A stretch of 64,000 nt of DNA, from NCBI RefSeq assembly GCF_004114915.1, contig NZ_CP022219.1, positions 1,828,501 to 1,892,500 of the forward strand. Direction: 5' to 3'. Shown here piece after piece: positions 8,364 through 16,975 of the stretch. A model generated the notes under the pieces. That model made no database searches. It was given only the letters and a program-made list of their open reading frames with translations, and was not told the origin of the DNA. The position numbers were made by a program, and so were the translations under genes. The DNA comes from Bradyrhizobium guangxiense. Lineage in GTDB: Bacteria; Pseudomonadota; Alphaproteobacteria; Rhizobiales; Xanthobacteraceae. Within the stretch, counting starts at the first letter, position 1. Each line of letters opens with the position of its first letter.

Positions 8364-8447
8364 TAGGGTGGGCGCAAGCGTGCCCACCAATTTCGCCTAC
8401 GGAGACAGATCGGGGGCACGGCACAAGCGCGCCTTTGCCCACCTTAC
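8364..8447. repeat. TAGGGTGGGC palindromic repeat
   Basis: The element begins TAGGGTGGGCGCAAGCGTGC and ends GCGCCTTTGCCCACCTTA. It is related to the copy at 2960-3048, with outer arms imperfect by one base. It fills most of the 118-base gap before the next crotonase. Confidence 0.65.
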
Positions 8448-8473
8448 GAACAACCGATAGGAAAACATTTGTC

Positions 8474-9268
8474 ATGAGCGACGCCAACAACGAAGTCCTC
8501 TACGACGTCGCCGGCCACATCGCGACCATCACGCTGAACGCGCCGGAGCGCATGAACACTATCTCGGGCGCGATGCTGAACGACCTCGCCCGGCGCCTGA
8601 CTGAAGCCAATGAGGACAACAACGTCCGCGTCGTGATCCTCACCGGCAAGGGCAAGGCATTCTGCGCCGGGCTCGACCTGCGCAAGGAGCGCGATGGCAA
8701 CGGCCTCAGCGCCGCATCCTCGCCAACCACGATCAACCTCCGCAACACGCCGCCGACAGTCCTGCAGGCGATGGACAAGCCGACCGTCTGCGCCGTCAAC
8801 GGCGGCGCGGCCGGTTACGGCATGGACACCGCGCTCGGCTGTGATATCCGCATCATGGCAGAGTCGGCAAAGCTCGCCGCCGCCTTCGTCAAGCGCGGCG
8901 TGGTGCCGGAATCCGGCGGCACCTGGCTGCTGCCGCGCATGCTCGGCTGGGCCAAGGCCTCCGAGCTGATCTTCACCGGCCGCACGCTGAGCGCCCGCGA
9001 GTGCCTGGACTGGGGCCTCGCCAACGAGGTCGTGCCCGACGCCGAGTTGATGAGCCGGGCCACCGCGATCGCCCGCGAGATCGCCGCCAATGCGCCGCTG
9101 GCGGTGCAGGCCTCCAAGCGCATGATGCGGATGGGCCTCAATGAGAATTTCCAGGACCATGTCCACCACGTCTATCTCCAGCTCCTGCCGCTGTTCAAAA
9201 CGGAGGACATGGCCGAGGGGATGAGGGCCTTCATGGAGAAGCGCGAGGCGAAATTCAAGGGGCGGTAG
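8474..9268 (+). CDS. Crotonase family protein, non-hydratase active site
   Basis: A 264-residue crotonase. ATG 8474 is chosen because the upstream in-frame extension is repeat sequence and the family start is near MSDANNEVLYD. The CoA-binding and oxyanion motifs are kept (KAFCAGLDLRKER, GGAAGYG). At the two hydratase acid positions the sequence reads GYGMDTALG (Asp) and AAAFVKRGVV (no acid), while a glutamate appears later in VVPESGGTW. That is the pattern of isomerase- or hydrolase-type crotonases rather than enoyl-CoA hydratase. It is probably the last gene of the 5886-9268 unit. The exact reaction cannot be given. Confidence 0.87.
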   Translation: MSDANNEVLYDVAGHIATITLNAPERMNTISGAMLNDLARRLTEANEDNNVRVVILTGKGKAFCAGLDLRKERDGNGLSAASSPTTINLRNTPPTVLQAMDKPTVCAVNGGAAGYGMDTALGCDIRIMAESAKLAAAFVKRGVVPESGGTWLLPRMLGWAKASELIFTGRTLSARECLDWGLANEVVPDAELMSRATAIAREIAANAPLAVQASKRMMRMGLNENFQDHVHHVYLQLLPLFKTEDMAEGMRAFMEKREAKFKGR

Positions 9269-9356
9269 CGGGCACCTAGTGGTACGCGCGGGAGTAGCAA
9301 TCACCGGCCGGCTGGGCTAGGTTGGCATTCCCACGCCAGGCCCGTTGCAATCATCC

Positions 9357-10448
9357 ATGCCGTCACACCGCGCCAGTCCCGGTTTCTTCGAAGTGCCTCA
9401 TGCCGCCGTCTATACGCTGATGACCGTGACGGTCCTCGCGTCGGGGTTCTGCTTTATCCAGGCGGGCGGTCCGGCGGCGCCGGCGGAGTTACTGTATCGC
9501 TACGGCGGCATGTATGCGACTGCGATCGCTCGACATGAATACTGGCGCCTCGTTGCCTACGGTTTTCTGCACGTCAATTTCGTTCATCTCACCATGAACA
9601 TGCTGTGCCTCGTGCTGTGGGGTGCACATCTGGAGCGGCGGGTCGGGCCGGCCTATTTTCTCATCATCTATCTCTGCGCGATGGTGCTCGGTGCCGTCAT
9701 CGGCAACGGCATCCATTCCACACCCTATTTGACGGTCGGCGCGTCCGGCGCGACGTCGGGCATCCTGGGCGCACTGCTTTGCCTGTGGATCCTCGGCAAG
9801 CTCGAGGTCGGGTTCGACTTCTTCGCGATCAACATCGGCCTGAACATTGCGTTCGCGCTCGGCAATTCGCGCATCGATTGGGGCGTTCACCTCGGTGGCT
9901 TTGCGGCCGGCCTGATCGTCTGCGCACTGCTGGACCTGGTCGAGAAGGCGAATGCCTATGTGCTTCGCTGCAAATTTCCCGAAGCCGTGAAGGTCAACCT
10001 GGCCGTGCTCGCCGGCGTGATGGCGCTGTGGGTCTGGAGCGGTCCGGCCCAGGGCATCGCCGCGGGGGCTTCCGGTTGGGCGCCGGTGATCATGATGGCG
10101 GTCGCATATTGTGCGGTCGTGAAGCTGGTCGATCTCGGGCTCTCCATGAAGAAGGGTCTCGCGATCGTCGTGACGGCCTTGGCCGGGGTGAACGCCGCAA
10201 TCGTGATGCTGTGCGGTTGGGCTCTGGCATTTTATTGCTGGCCGCACACGCCGATTGGATATCCCCCGCTCGACGTTTTTCTTGTCATACTCTGCTCGAA
10301 TCCCATTCTCATCTCCGGGCTCAGCGCGATCGGCATCGCCGTGCTGACGCTTTGGCTTTGCGCGAAAGAGATTTCGCGCGGGATCGAGGATGTCGGGTTC
10401 GTCGGCACATCGTTGCGCGCGGAACGCAGCCGACGTCATGGACTATGA
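9357..10448 (+). CDS. Rhomboid family intramembrane serine protease
   Basis: A 363-residue polytopic membrane protein. The six-helix rhomboid core is recognisable from WRLVAYGFLHVNFVHLTMNM, through the Arg of ERRVGPAYF, the nucleophile motif GASGATSG (Ser near residue 130) and the helix-6 histidine in WGVHLGGFAAG (near 178). It should cleave membrane-spanning substrates inside the bilayer. After the core there are about four further hydrophobic segments (residues 205-350), unusual for a minimal bacterial rhomboid. ATG 9357 is used; a TTG four codons earlier (9345) has a slightly better AGG upstream and is an alternative. It appears to be a single gene. Confidence 0.85.
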   Translation: MPSHRASPGFFEVPHAAVYTLMTVTVLASGFCFIQAGGPAAPAELLYRYGGMYATAIARHEYWRLVAYGFLHVNFVHLTMNMLCLVLWGAHLERRVGPAYFLIIYLCAMVLGAVIGNGIHSTPYLTVGASGATSGILGALLCLWILGKLEVGFDFFAINIGLNIAFALGNSRIDWGVHLGGFAAGLIVCALLDLVEKANAYVLRCKFPEAVKVNLAVLAGVMALWVWSGPAQGIAAGASGWAPVIMMAVAYCAVVKLVDLGLSMKKGLAIVVTALAGVNAAIVMLCGWALAFYCWPHTPIGYPPLDVFLVILCSNPILISGLSAIGIAVLTLWLCAKEISRGIEDVGFVGTSLRAERSRRHGL

Positions 10449-10499
10449 CCTCGCGGGACGTGCTATACTGAAGGGGTCACTGACCCCACGGATAAAGCC

Positions 10500-10904
10500 A
10501 TGGCCCCCGTTTCCATCCTGCTCAACCTGCTCTGGATCCTCATCGGCGGCGCCTGGATGGCGTTCGGCTGGGTGGTCGCCGCGGTCATCATGGCCATCAC
10601 CATCGTCGGCCTGCCCTGGGCGCGAGCGGCGTTCAACATTGCCGTCTACACACTGCTGCCGTTCGGCTCGAGGGCAGTCAACCGTTACGACGTCACCGGC
10701 GTCGAGGATATTGGCACCGGCCCGCTCGGGGTGATCGGCAACATCATCTGGTTCGTGCTCGCCGGCTGGTGGCTGGCGCTCGGCCACCTCCTGACGGCGC
10801 TTGTCCTTGCCGCCACCATCATCGGCATTCCCTTTGCCTGGGCGCACCTCAAGCTCGCCGGCATCGCGCTGTGGCCGATCGGTAAGGTGATCGTGCCGGC
10901 CTGA
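10500..10904 (+). CDS. YccF domain inner-membrane protein
   Basis: A 134-residue protein with four hydrophobic stretches, starting at ATG 10500. It holds the duplicated YccF pattern: NLLWILIGGAWMAFGW with IVGLPWARAAFNIA in the first half, and NIIWFVLAGWWLALGH with IIGIPFAWAHLKLA in the second. The loop between (PFGSRAVNRYDVTG) is polar. The family is widespread and has no established biochemical role. The gap to the rhomboid stop is only 51 bases, so the two may be cotranscribed. The family call is confident; the function is unknown. Confidence 0.88.
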   Translation: MAPVSILLNLLWILIGGAWMAFGWVVAAVIMAITIVGLPWARAAFNIAVYTLLPFGSRAVNRYDVTGVEDIGTGPLGVIGNIIWFVLAGWWLALGHLLTALVLAATIIGIPFAWAHLKLAGIALWPIGKVIVPA

Positions 10905-10915
10905 GGCGAACGTGC

Positions 10916-10999
10916 AGGATGGGTAGGGCGCAGCGAAACTCATCCCTCCATCCGCCGGCGACGAGGCATGATGGGTTTCGCAAGGGCTCAACCCATCCT
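10916..10999. repeat. AGGATGGGT...ACCCATCCT palindromic repeat
   Basis: The outer arms AGGATGGGT and ACCCATCCT pair perfectly over nine bases, with an imperfect inner stem (GAAACTCATCC / GATGGGTTTCGC). It follows the YccF stop directly, so it may act as its terminator. A shorter relative lies at 11421-11456. Confidence 0.65.
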
Positions 11000-11090
11000 A
11001 CGCGCTGCGCGGGCTTTTGGCCCGAAACCGCCACAACGATGCGCGAAAACTCTCTGGAGAACGATGGTTGAACGCCTCGGGGCGAGTCCA

Positions 11091-11417
11091 ATGAGAGTAC
11101 CTGTTTTAATCTCGCTTCTGGTGTTGTCGTCATCACCGTTAGCCGCGCAGACGCACAACGAAGAACCGCCATCCGTTTCCCGTTTTCGTGCTTGTGTTCG
11201 CATGCACGCGCATGATGCGCAAGCGGCGGGTGTTCGAACGCTCGAGGACGCTGCGAGCTACGCGATGAGAGCGTGTCTGCCGTTGTTCGGGATCTTCTTG
11301 GACACCAACGGCGCCTCAAAAGGGGGAGTCGTGCAGGAAGCGCTGCCGCCCGGCATTTTTCGCGCGGTCCTCAGGGAGGAGTGGGGCAATTTTCTTGGGC
11401 AGAGGAACGGCCCATAG
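11091..11417 (+). CDS. Small secreted protein of unknown function
   Basis: A 108-residue product with a clear Sec signal peptide (MRVPVLISLLVLSSSPLAAQ), cleavage likely after LAA. The mature part has two cysteines (RFRACVRMHAHD and AMRACLPLF) that could form a disulfide in the periplasm. No known domain was recognised. ATG 11091 gives the cleanest signal peptide; ATG 11064, behind CTGGAGA, would add nine residues and is a real alternative. The gene sits alone between two palindromic repeats. Its reality rests on the signal peptide and the intact frame. Confidence 0.55.
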   Translation: MRVPVLISLLVLSSSPLAAQTHNEEPPSVSRFRACVRMHAHDAQAAGVRTLEDAASYAMRACLPLFGIFLDTNGASKGGVVQEALPPGIFRAVLREEWGNFLGQRNGP

Positions 11418-11420
11418 CTC

Positions 11421-11456
11421 GTAGGATGGGTTTCGCTTCGCTCTACCCCTCCTACG
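11421..11456. repeat. Short GTAGGATGGG hairpin repeat
   Basis: GTAGGATGGG...CTACCCCTCCTACG forms an imperfect hairpin with a GCTTCGC loop. It starts just after the secreted-protein stop at 11417 and is a shortened relative of 10916-10999. Confidence 0.55.
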
Positions 11457-11487
11457 CCGTCAGCGCGCCATAAGCCGTAGCACCATT

Positions 11488-11590
11488 GCGCAGGGAAGGC
11501 CGGGAGCCCGGCATCACCTGTGGTCAACCCCGCGTGCGTCTTGTCGCGTGCGGACCCTGGGTGCCTGCCGGCACCCGGCCTTCCCTGCGC
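11488..11590. repeat. Long inverted repeat with perfect 17-base arms
   Basis: GCGCAGGGAAGGCCGGG (11488-11504) and CCCGGCCTTCCCTGCGC (11574-11590) are perfect complements around 69 bases with further internal pairing. I recall very similar elements scattered in Bradyrhizobium genomes, but cannot verify copy number here. Confidence 0.75.
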
Positions 11591-11798
11591 CCTTTGTTCT
11601 CGATGAGGGCGAAACGGACAACAAAGCTCGGGCGGAACGCGCCGCGAGATCGCGAAGGCATGTGCGCCACTCTGGCAGCTTGCTGCTATGGCCAGCCCAC
11701 TTACCGCACCGCCCCCAACTTCATCTTGCACTGCGGCAGAAAAATATCGCACACTCTCCCGGACCGGGCCGCCAAGGGCGCGAGCAGGGGAGCGAGCC

Positions 11799-14753
11799 AT
11801 GTCCCTCCAGACAGTTTCATCCGACAGCATCGAGCATCGCGCCAATCGCCCTGAGGACCTTCAGGTGACGGACGCGGAAGCCCGGCTGCGGGACGACATT
11901 CGCCTGCTCGGCCGCATCCTCGGCGACACCGTGCGCGACCAGGAGGGCGCTGACGTGTTCGATCTGGTCGAGCGCATCCGGCAGACCTCGATCAGGTTCC
12001 ACCGCGACGAGGACCGGCTCGCCCGGCGTGAGCTGGAGCAGATCCTCGACAGCATGTCGATTTCCGAGACGGTGCGCATCGTCCGCGCCTTCAGCTATTT
12101 CTCCCACCTCGCCAACATCGCTGAGGACCAGAACAACATCCGCCAGATGCGCGCCCGCAGCGCGGGCAAGGCCGGCGGCAATGGGGTCCTGGCGGAGACG
12201 CTCGCCCACGCCAAGGCAGCCGGCATCGGCCCCGATCAGCTCCGCAGCTTCTTCAGGACGGCGCTGGTCAGCCCTGTCTTGACCGCGCACCCGACCGAGG
12301 TCCGCCGCAAGAGCACCATGGACCGCGAGATGGAGGTCGCAGGCCTGCTCGACCGCCGCGAGCGCGTGGCGCTGACCGCGGAGGAGGCCGATGCCAGCGA
12401 CGAGCAGCTTCGCCGCGAGGTGCTGACCTTGTGGCAGACCAATCTCTTGCGCCGGACCAAGCTCACCGTGCTGGACGAGGTCGCCAACGGCCTGTCGTTC
12501 TACGACTACACCTTCCTGCGCGAGGTGCCGCGCCTGGTCAACGCGCTGGAGGACCGGCTGGAGGAGGGCGGCGAGCAGGCGGCCGGCGAGCTCGCCTCGT
12601 TCCTGCGCATGGGCAGCTGGATCGGCGGCGACCGCGACGGCAATCCCTTCGTCACCGCCGATGTCATGCGCGGCACGCTGCGGCTGCAGTCGAGCCGGGT
12701 GCTGCAGTTTTATCTGAACGAGCTGCACGTGCTCGGCTCGGAGCTGTCGATCGCAGCCCATCTCGCCGACGTCTCCGAAGAGCTGCGCACGCTTGCGGAG
12801 CGCTCACCCGACACCTCGCCGCACCGGAGCGGGGAGCCCTATCGCCTCGCGGTGTCGGGCATCTATGCGCGCTTGACCGCGACGGCCGAGAAGCTCGAGG
12901 TCGAGATCACGCGCCGGCCGGTCGGCAAGGCCGCGCCCTATGAAAGCGTCAAGGAGCTGCAGGCCGATCTCGACGTGCTGCACCGCTCGCTGATCTCCAA
13001 CAATGCCCGCGTCATCGCCCGCGGCCGCCTGCGGCTCTTGCGCCGCGCGGTGGATTGCTTCGGCTTTCATCTGGCCCGGCTCGACATCCGCCAGAACTCG
13101 GCGGTGCACGAGCGCACCATCGCCGAGCTGATCGACGCCGCCAACCCCGGCATGTCCTATCTCGCCCTCGGCGAGGACGCCCGCATCTCGCTGCTCACCA
13201 ATGAGCTGCGCTCGACGCGCGCGCTGGTGTCGCCCTTCGTCAAGTACAGCGACGAGACCATGGGCGAGCTCAACGTGTTCCACGCCGCCGCGGAAGCGCA
13301 TGCGAAGTTCGGCTCGGACGCGATTCCCCAATGCATCATCTCGATGTGCAAGGGCATGTCGGACATGCTCGAGGTCGCGGTGCTGCTGAAGGAGGTCGGC
13401 CTCGTCCATCCCTCCGGGCGCAGCGCCATCAACATCGTGCCGCTGTTCGAGACCATTGAGGATTTGCAGGCCTCCTCAGGCATCATGGACCGTATGCTGT
13501 CGCTGCACGACTACCGGCGCCTCGTCGACAGCCGCGGCGGCGTGCAGGAGGTCATGCTCGGCTATTCCGACTCGAACAAGGACGGCGGCTTCGTCACCTC
13601 GGGCTGGGAGCTCTACAAGGCCGAGATCAACCTCGTCGACGTGTTCGAGCGCCATCACGTGCGCTTGCGCCTGTTCCACGGCCGCGGCGGCTCGGTCGGC
13701 CGCGGCGGCGGCCCGAGCTATGATGCCATCATCGCCCAGCCCGGCGGCGCCGTGAACGGCCAGATCCGCATCACCGAGCAGGGCGAGATCATCTCGTCGA
13801 AATATTCCAACGCCGAGGTCGGCCGCAACAACCTGGAAATTCTCGCGGCCGCGACGCTTGAGGCAAGCCTCCTGCATCCGCGCCAGAGCGCGCCGCGCCG
13901 CGAATATCTGACCGCGATGGACGAATTGTCGAACCTCGCCTTCAAAGCCTATCGCGGCCTAGTCTACGAGACCGAAGGCTTCGTCGACTATTTCTGGTCA
14001 TCGACCGTCATCAACGAGATCGCGACGCTCAACATCGGCAGCCGCCCGGCTTCGCGCAAGAAGACCCGCGCCATCGAGGATCTGCGCGCGATCCCCTGGG
14101 TGTTCTCTTGGGCGCAATGCCGCCTGATGCTGCCCGGCTGGTACGGTTTCGGCAGCGCCGTCGAGCAGTGGATCGCGGAGCACCCGCAACAGGGCATGCC
14201 GTTCCTGAAAGAGCTCTACAAGGAATGGCCGTTCTTCCGCATGCTGTTGTCGAACATGGACATGGTGCTGGCGAAGAGCTCGATCGCGATCGCCTCGCGC
14301 TACGCCGAACTGGTGCCGGATGAGGCCCTGCGCGAAAAGATTTTTGGCCGCATCCGCCGCGAGTGGCATTCCTGCATCGAGACGCTGCTCGACATCATGG
14401 GCCAGGATCGCCTGCTGCAGGGCAATCCGCTGCTGGAGCGCTCCGTGCGCCACCGCTTCCCCTATCTCGATCCGCTCAACCACGTGCAGGTCGAGCTCTT
14501 GAAAGAGCACCGCGCGCAGAACCCGGACGAGCAGGTGCTGCGTGGGATCCAACTGACGATCAACGGGATTTCGGCGGGCTTGCGGAATACAGGGGGATTG
14601 GCCACGTTGCAGCCACAGCCTCAGCCGTCATGCCCGGGCTTCCACGTTCTTCGTGCTGCTTGGCAAGGCGTGCATGGCCGGGTCAAGCCCGGCCATGACG
14701 CGCGGAGAGAGCGGGGCACTCAACAGAAATGCGCGCCCTGCGTCTCCACATAG
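11799..14753 (+). CDS. ppc: Phosphoenolpyruvate carboxylase with C-terminal extension
   Basis: A 984-residue PEP carboxylase, ATG 11799 after AGGGGAG. Conserved catalytic segments are present: the [11 protein letters not shown] histidine near residue 164, [10 protein letters not shown] near 590 and the mobile loop [14 protein letters not shown] near 630. It carboxylates PEP with bicarbonate to oxaloacetate, an anaplerotic cytosolic step. Family members normally end at the RNTG motif, here residues 929-932. Instead, the next codon is GGA (one change from TGA) and the frame continues for 52 residues through a palindromic repeat at 14627-14699. It then overlaps the end of the opposing lactonase gene by 34 bases. 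The carboxylate of the terminal Gly normally helps close the active and allosteric sites, so activity or regulation may be affected. Confidence 0.95.
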   Translation: MSLQTVSSDSIEHRANRPEDLQVTDAEARLRDDIRLLGRILGDTVRDQEGADVFDLVERIRQTSIRFHRDEDRLARRELEQILDSMSISETVRIVRAFSYFSHLANIAEDQNNIRQMRARSAGKAGGNGVLAETLAHAKAAGIGPDQLRSFFRTALVSPVLTAHPTEVRRKSTMDREMEVAGLLDRRERVALTAEEADASDEQLRREVLTLWQTNLLRRTKLTVLDEVANGLSFYDYTFLREVPRLVNALEDRLEEGGEQAAGELASFLRMGSWIGGDRDGNPFVTADVMRGTLRLQSSRVLQFYLNELHVLGSELSIAAHLADVSEELRTLAERSPDTSPHRSGEPYRLAVSGIYARLTATAEKLEVEITRRPVGKAAPYESVKELQADLDVLHRSLISNNARVIARGRLRLLRRAVDCFGFHLARLDIRQNSAVHERTIAELIDAANPGMSYLALGEDARISLLTNELRSTRALVSPFVKYSDETMGELNVFHAAAEAHAKFGSDAIPQCIISMCKGMSDMLEVAVLLKEVGLVHPSGRSAINIVPLFETIEDLQASSGIMDRMLSLHDYRRLVDSRGGVQEVMLGYSDSNKDGGFVTSGWELYKAEINLVDVFERHHVRLRLFHGRGGSVGRGGGPSYDAIIAQPGGAVNGQIRITEQGEIISSKYSNAEVGRNNLEILAAATLEASLLHPRQSAPRREYLTAMDELSNLAFKAYRGLVYETEGFVDYFWSSTVINEIATLNIGSRPASRKKTRAIEDLRAIPWVFSWAQCRLMLPGWYGFGSAVEQWIAEHPQQGMPFLKELYKEWPFFRMLLSNMDMVLAKSSIAIASRYAELVPDEALREKIFGRIRREWHSCIETLLDIMGQDRLLQGNPLLERSVRHRFPYLDPLNHVQVELLKEHRAQNPDEQVLRGIQLTINGISAGLRNTGGLATLQPQPQPSCPGFHVLRAAWQGVHGRVKPGHDARRERGTQQKCAPCVST
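14627..14699. repeat. GTCATGCCCGGGC palindromic repeat inside the ppc frame
   Basis: GTCATGCCCGGGC at the left and AAGCCCGGCCATGAC at the right form imperfect arms of a 73-base element. It lies within the extra C-terminal codons of PEP carboxylase. Similar GTCATGGCCGGGC elements are usually intergenic. Confidence 0.7.
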
Positions 14754-15838
14754 ACCGCATAAAGCGACTGGCTCGCGGTCATGAACAGGCGGTTGCGCTT
14801 CCTGCCGCCGAAGCAGACATTGGCGCAGGTCTCGGGCAGCAGGATCTGCCCGATCCGCGCGCCGTCGTTCGGCGCGAACACCTGCACGCCGTCATATCCG
14901 GGACCGACCCAGCCGGCGCCGACCCAGATGTTGCCCTCGGTGTCGACGCGCAGGCCGTCGGGGAAGCCCGACTTGCCCTCGAGCTTCATGTCGATCAGCT
15001 TCTTCGGGTTGGACAGCTTTGCGCCGTCGATGTCGTAGGACCACACCACGTTCTCGGCCTGCGGGTAATGCGTGATGCCGGTGTCGCAGACATAGAGCTT
15101 CTTGTAGTCGTGACTGAAGGCGATGCCGTTCGGCTTGAACGGCTCCTCCGCGACCTTCGCGAGCTGTCCGGTCTGGGTGTCCAGGCGATAGACGGCTTCC
15201 TTCTGGTGCGGCTGCAGCGAGCCGGTGTTGGCGAGCTTGCCTTCATAGATGCTGATCGCGCCATAGCCGGGATCGGTGAACCAGACCGCCTTGTCGTTGG
15301 GATGCACCACCATGTCGTTCGGGCCGTTGAGCGGCTTGCCGCCGGCCTGCTCGGCCAGCGTCGTCACCGAGCCGTCGTGCTCGTAGCGGACGAGGCGCGT
15401 GCGCTCGGCGGTGAGCTGGCGGCCCTCGGTGTCGAACGAGTTGCCGTTGGCCTCGTTCGAGGGCTTGTGGAACTGCTCGGAGATGTGCCCGTCGTCGTCG
15501 AGATAGCGCAGCTGCCGGTTGGCGGGGATGTCGCTCCAGACGAGATATTGGCCTTGCGCGTTCCAGGCCGGCCCTTCCGCCCAGAGGCAGCCGGTGTAGA
15601 GCCGCTTGATCGTGGTGTTGCCGACCTTGGCCTTGAAGCGCTTGGGGTCGATGACGACGATATCGGGGTCGGGATAGCGCTGCGGTTCGGCATTGGCGCC
15701 GAAGTCGCGGGCACTAGCTTGCGATGCGAGGACGCTGGAGGCGGCAAGTGCAGCTGCGCCCTTCAGAAGCGTGCGACGGCCGAGACCTTGGGGTTCGCTT
15801 GCCGTCGTGTCGTCGGAGTTGGTCAGTATTCTTGTCAT
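14720..15838 (-). CDS. SMP-30/gluconolactonase/LRE family protein, Tat-exported
   Basis: A 372-residue protein from ATG 15838, preceded by GGGAGGAAACC. Residues 20-45 are a twin-arginine signal ([20 protein letters not shown]), so it is probably exported folded to the periplasm. The mature part has SMP-30 six-bladed propeller signatures: [32 protein letters not shown] and [17 protein letters not shown], carrying the metal-binding Glu, Asn and Asp. These enzymes hydrolyse sugar or other lactones. It is the last gene of a minus-strand series, 117 bases after the SDR, and overlaps the extended ppc end by 34 bases. Substrate unknown. Confidence 0.88.
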   Translation of the reverse strand: MTRILTNSDDTTASEPQGLGRRTLLKGAAALAASSVLASQASARDFGANAEPQRYPDPDIVVIDPKRFKAKVGNTTIKRLYTGCLWAEGPAWNAQGQYLVWSDIPANRQLRYLDDDGHISEQFHKPSNEANGNSFDTEGRQLTAERTRLVRYEHDGSVTTLAEQAGGKPLNGPNDMVVHPNDKAVWFTDPGYGAISIYEGKLANTGSLQPHQKEAVYRLDTQTGQLAKVAEEPFKPNGIAFSHDYKKLYVCDTGITHYPQAENVVWSYDIDGAKLSNPKKLIDMKLEGKSGFPDGLRVDTEGNIWVGAGWVGPGYDGVQVFAPNDGARIGQILLPETCANVCFGGRKRNRLFMTASQSLYAVYVETQGAHFC

Positions 15839-15955
15839 GGTTTCCTCCCAATGGTTTCGTTGGGAGGACACCATTCGCCTGCATTCGGGCGTAAAGCAGA
15901 GCAATCTCCGGCCGAGACAACCGAAGATCGCAGGGCAGGGATGCCGGAAATGCGG

Positions 15956-16870
15956 CTAGACGGGATCCCAGGTGAAGATGTCGGCCGAGCGGTCGAGCTT
16001 GTAGAACGAGCCCTTCAGCGCCGGCATGCCGTGTTCCGCGATCGACTGCGGCGTCCAGCCCTCGCTCCGCTGCACCGAGCGGATCGGCCGGTTCTGGCTG
16101 AACAGGAAGATCTCGTTCATGCGCACGCCGAAAATCTGGCCGGTGACGTCCTTGGCGGAATCGCCGAGCAGATAGCCGCAGAGCGGGGCGATCTTCTCCG
16201 GGCCCATCTGCTTGATCTTCTCGACGCGCGCCTTCTCGGCCTCGGTCTCGGTCGGGATGGTGCCGATCATGCGCGTCCAGGCGAACGGCGAGACGCAGTT
16301 GGAGCGGACGTTGAAGCGGCCCATGTCGAGCGCGATCGACTTGGAGAGCCCGACGATGCCGAGCTTGGCGGCGGCGTAGTTGGCCTGGCCGAAATTGCCG
16401 ATCAGGCCGGAGGTCGAGGTGAAGTGCACGAAAGAGCCCGACTCCTGCTCGCGGAAGATGCGCGCCGCGGCGTGAGAGACGTAGAACGAGCCCATCAGAT
16501 GCACCTTGATGACGGCCTCGAACGCCTCCACGCTCATCTTGTGGAAGATCATGTCGCGCAAGATGCCGGCATTGTTGACGACGCCGTCGAGCCGGCCGAA
16601 AGCATCGGTCGCGGTCTTCACGATCTTGCTGGCCGGAATCGCTTCGGCGACCGACTCGAAATTGGCAACCGCAGTGCCGCCGCGCTTCTTGATCTCCTCG
16701 ACCACCTCCTCGGCGGGCGCCGCGTTCGAGCCGGCGCCGTCGGCGGCCCCGCCGGGATCGTTGACGACGACCTTGGCGCCTTCGCCTGCGCACAGAAGCG
16801 CGATCTCGCGCCCGATGCCGCGGCCTGCGCCGGTGACGATGATGACCTTGTCCTGCAGTGATTTGCTCAT
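15956..16870 (-). CDS. SDR oxidoreductase, multifunctional-enzyme-type 3-hydroxyacyl-CoA dehydrogenase-like
   Basis: A 304-residue SDR. It shows TGAGRGIGRE at the N-terminus, an NDPGGAADGAG stretch typical of the MFE-2/17-beta-HSD4 branch, NNAGILRDMIF, the serine in FTSTSGLIG and the catalytic YAAAK (ANYAAAKLGI). NAD-dependent oxidation of a 3-hydroxyacyl-CoA, possibly with a bulky or steroid-like acyl group, is expected. It follows the thiolase-like gene on the same strand after a 105-base gap that holds a palindromic repeat. The C-terminal 60 residues (PIRSVQRSEGWTPQSI, KGSFYKLDR) are the usual extra tail of this branch. The family is firm; the substrate is inference. Confidence 0.87.
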   Translation of the reverse strand: MSKSLQDKVIIVTGAGRGIGREIALLCAGEGAKVVVNDPGGAADGAGSNAAPAEEVVEEIKKRGGTAVANFESVAEAIPASKIVKTATDAFGRLDGVVNNAGILRDMIFHKMSVEAFEAVIKVHLMGSFYVSHAAARIFREQESGSFVHFTSTSGLIGNFGQANYAAAKLGIVGLSKSIALDMGRFNVRSNCVSPFAWTRMIGTIPTETEAEKARVEKIKQMGPEKIAPLCGYLLGDSAKDVTGQIFGVRMNEIFLFSQNRPIRSVQRSEGWTPQSIAEHGMPALKGSFYKLDRSADIFTWDPV

Positions 16871-16890
16871 GTGAGTGCTCCTGTTGTGTC

Positions 16891-16970
16891 CGTCATTCCG
16901 GGATGGTGCGAAGCGCCAGACCCGGAATCTCGAGATTCCGGGTTCGCGCTGCGCGCGCCCCGGAATGACG
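16891..16970. repeat. CGTCATTCCGGG palindromic repeat, complete copy
   Basis: CGTCATTCCGGGAT...CCCCGGAATGACG with inner CCCGGAATCTCGAGATTCCGGG, itself a perfect palindrome. It separates two genes of one operon and would fold in their mRNA. Confidence 0.8.
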
Positions 16971-16975
16971 GGCTG

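Larger units (their letters stand above)
11418..11798. other. 381-base intergenic region with two repeats
   Basis: No convincing gene. The region holds a short hairpin repeat (11421-11456), a long inverted repeat (11488-11590) and about 200 bases leading to PEP carboxylase. The AGGGGAG ribosome site of ppc is at 11786-11792. Confidence 0.6.

Noticed and set aside
14729..16861. 710-codon plus-strand open frame opposite the lactonase and SDR genes
   Set aside because: It is the antisense shadow of two clear genes in high-G+C DNA. The translation is low-complexity, rich in Gly, Ala, Arg and Asp, with no domain.
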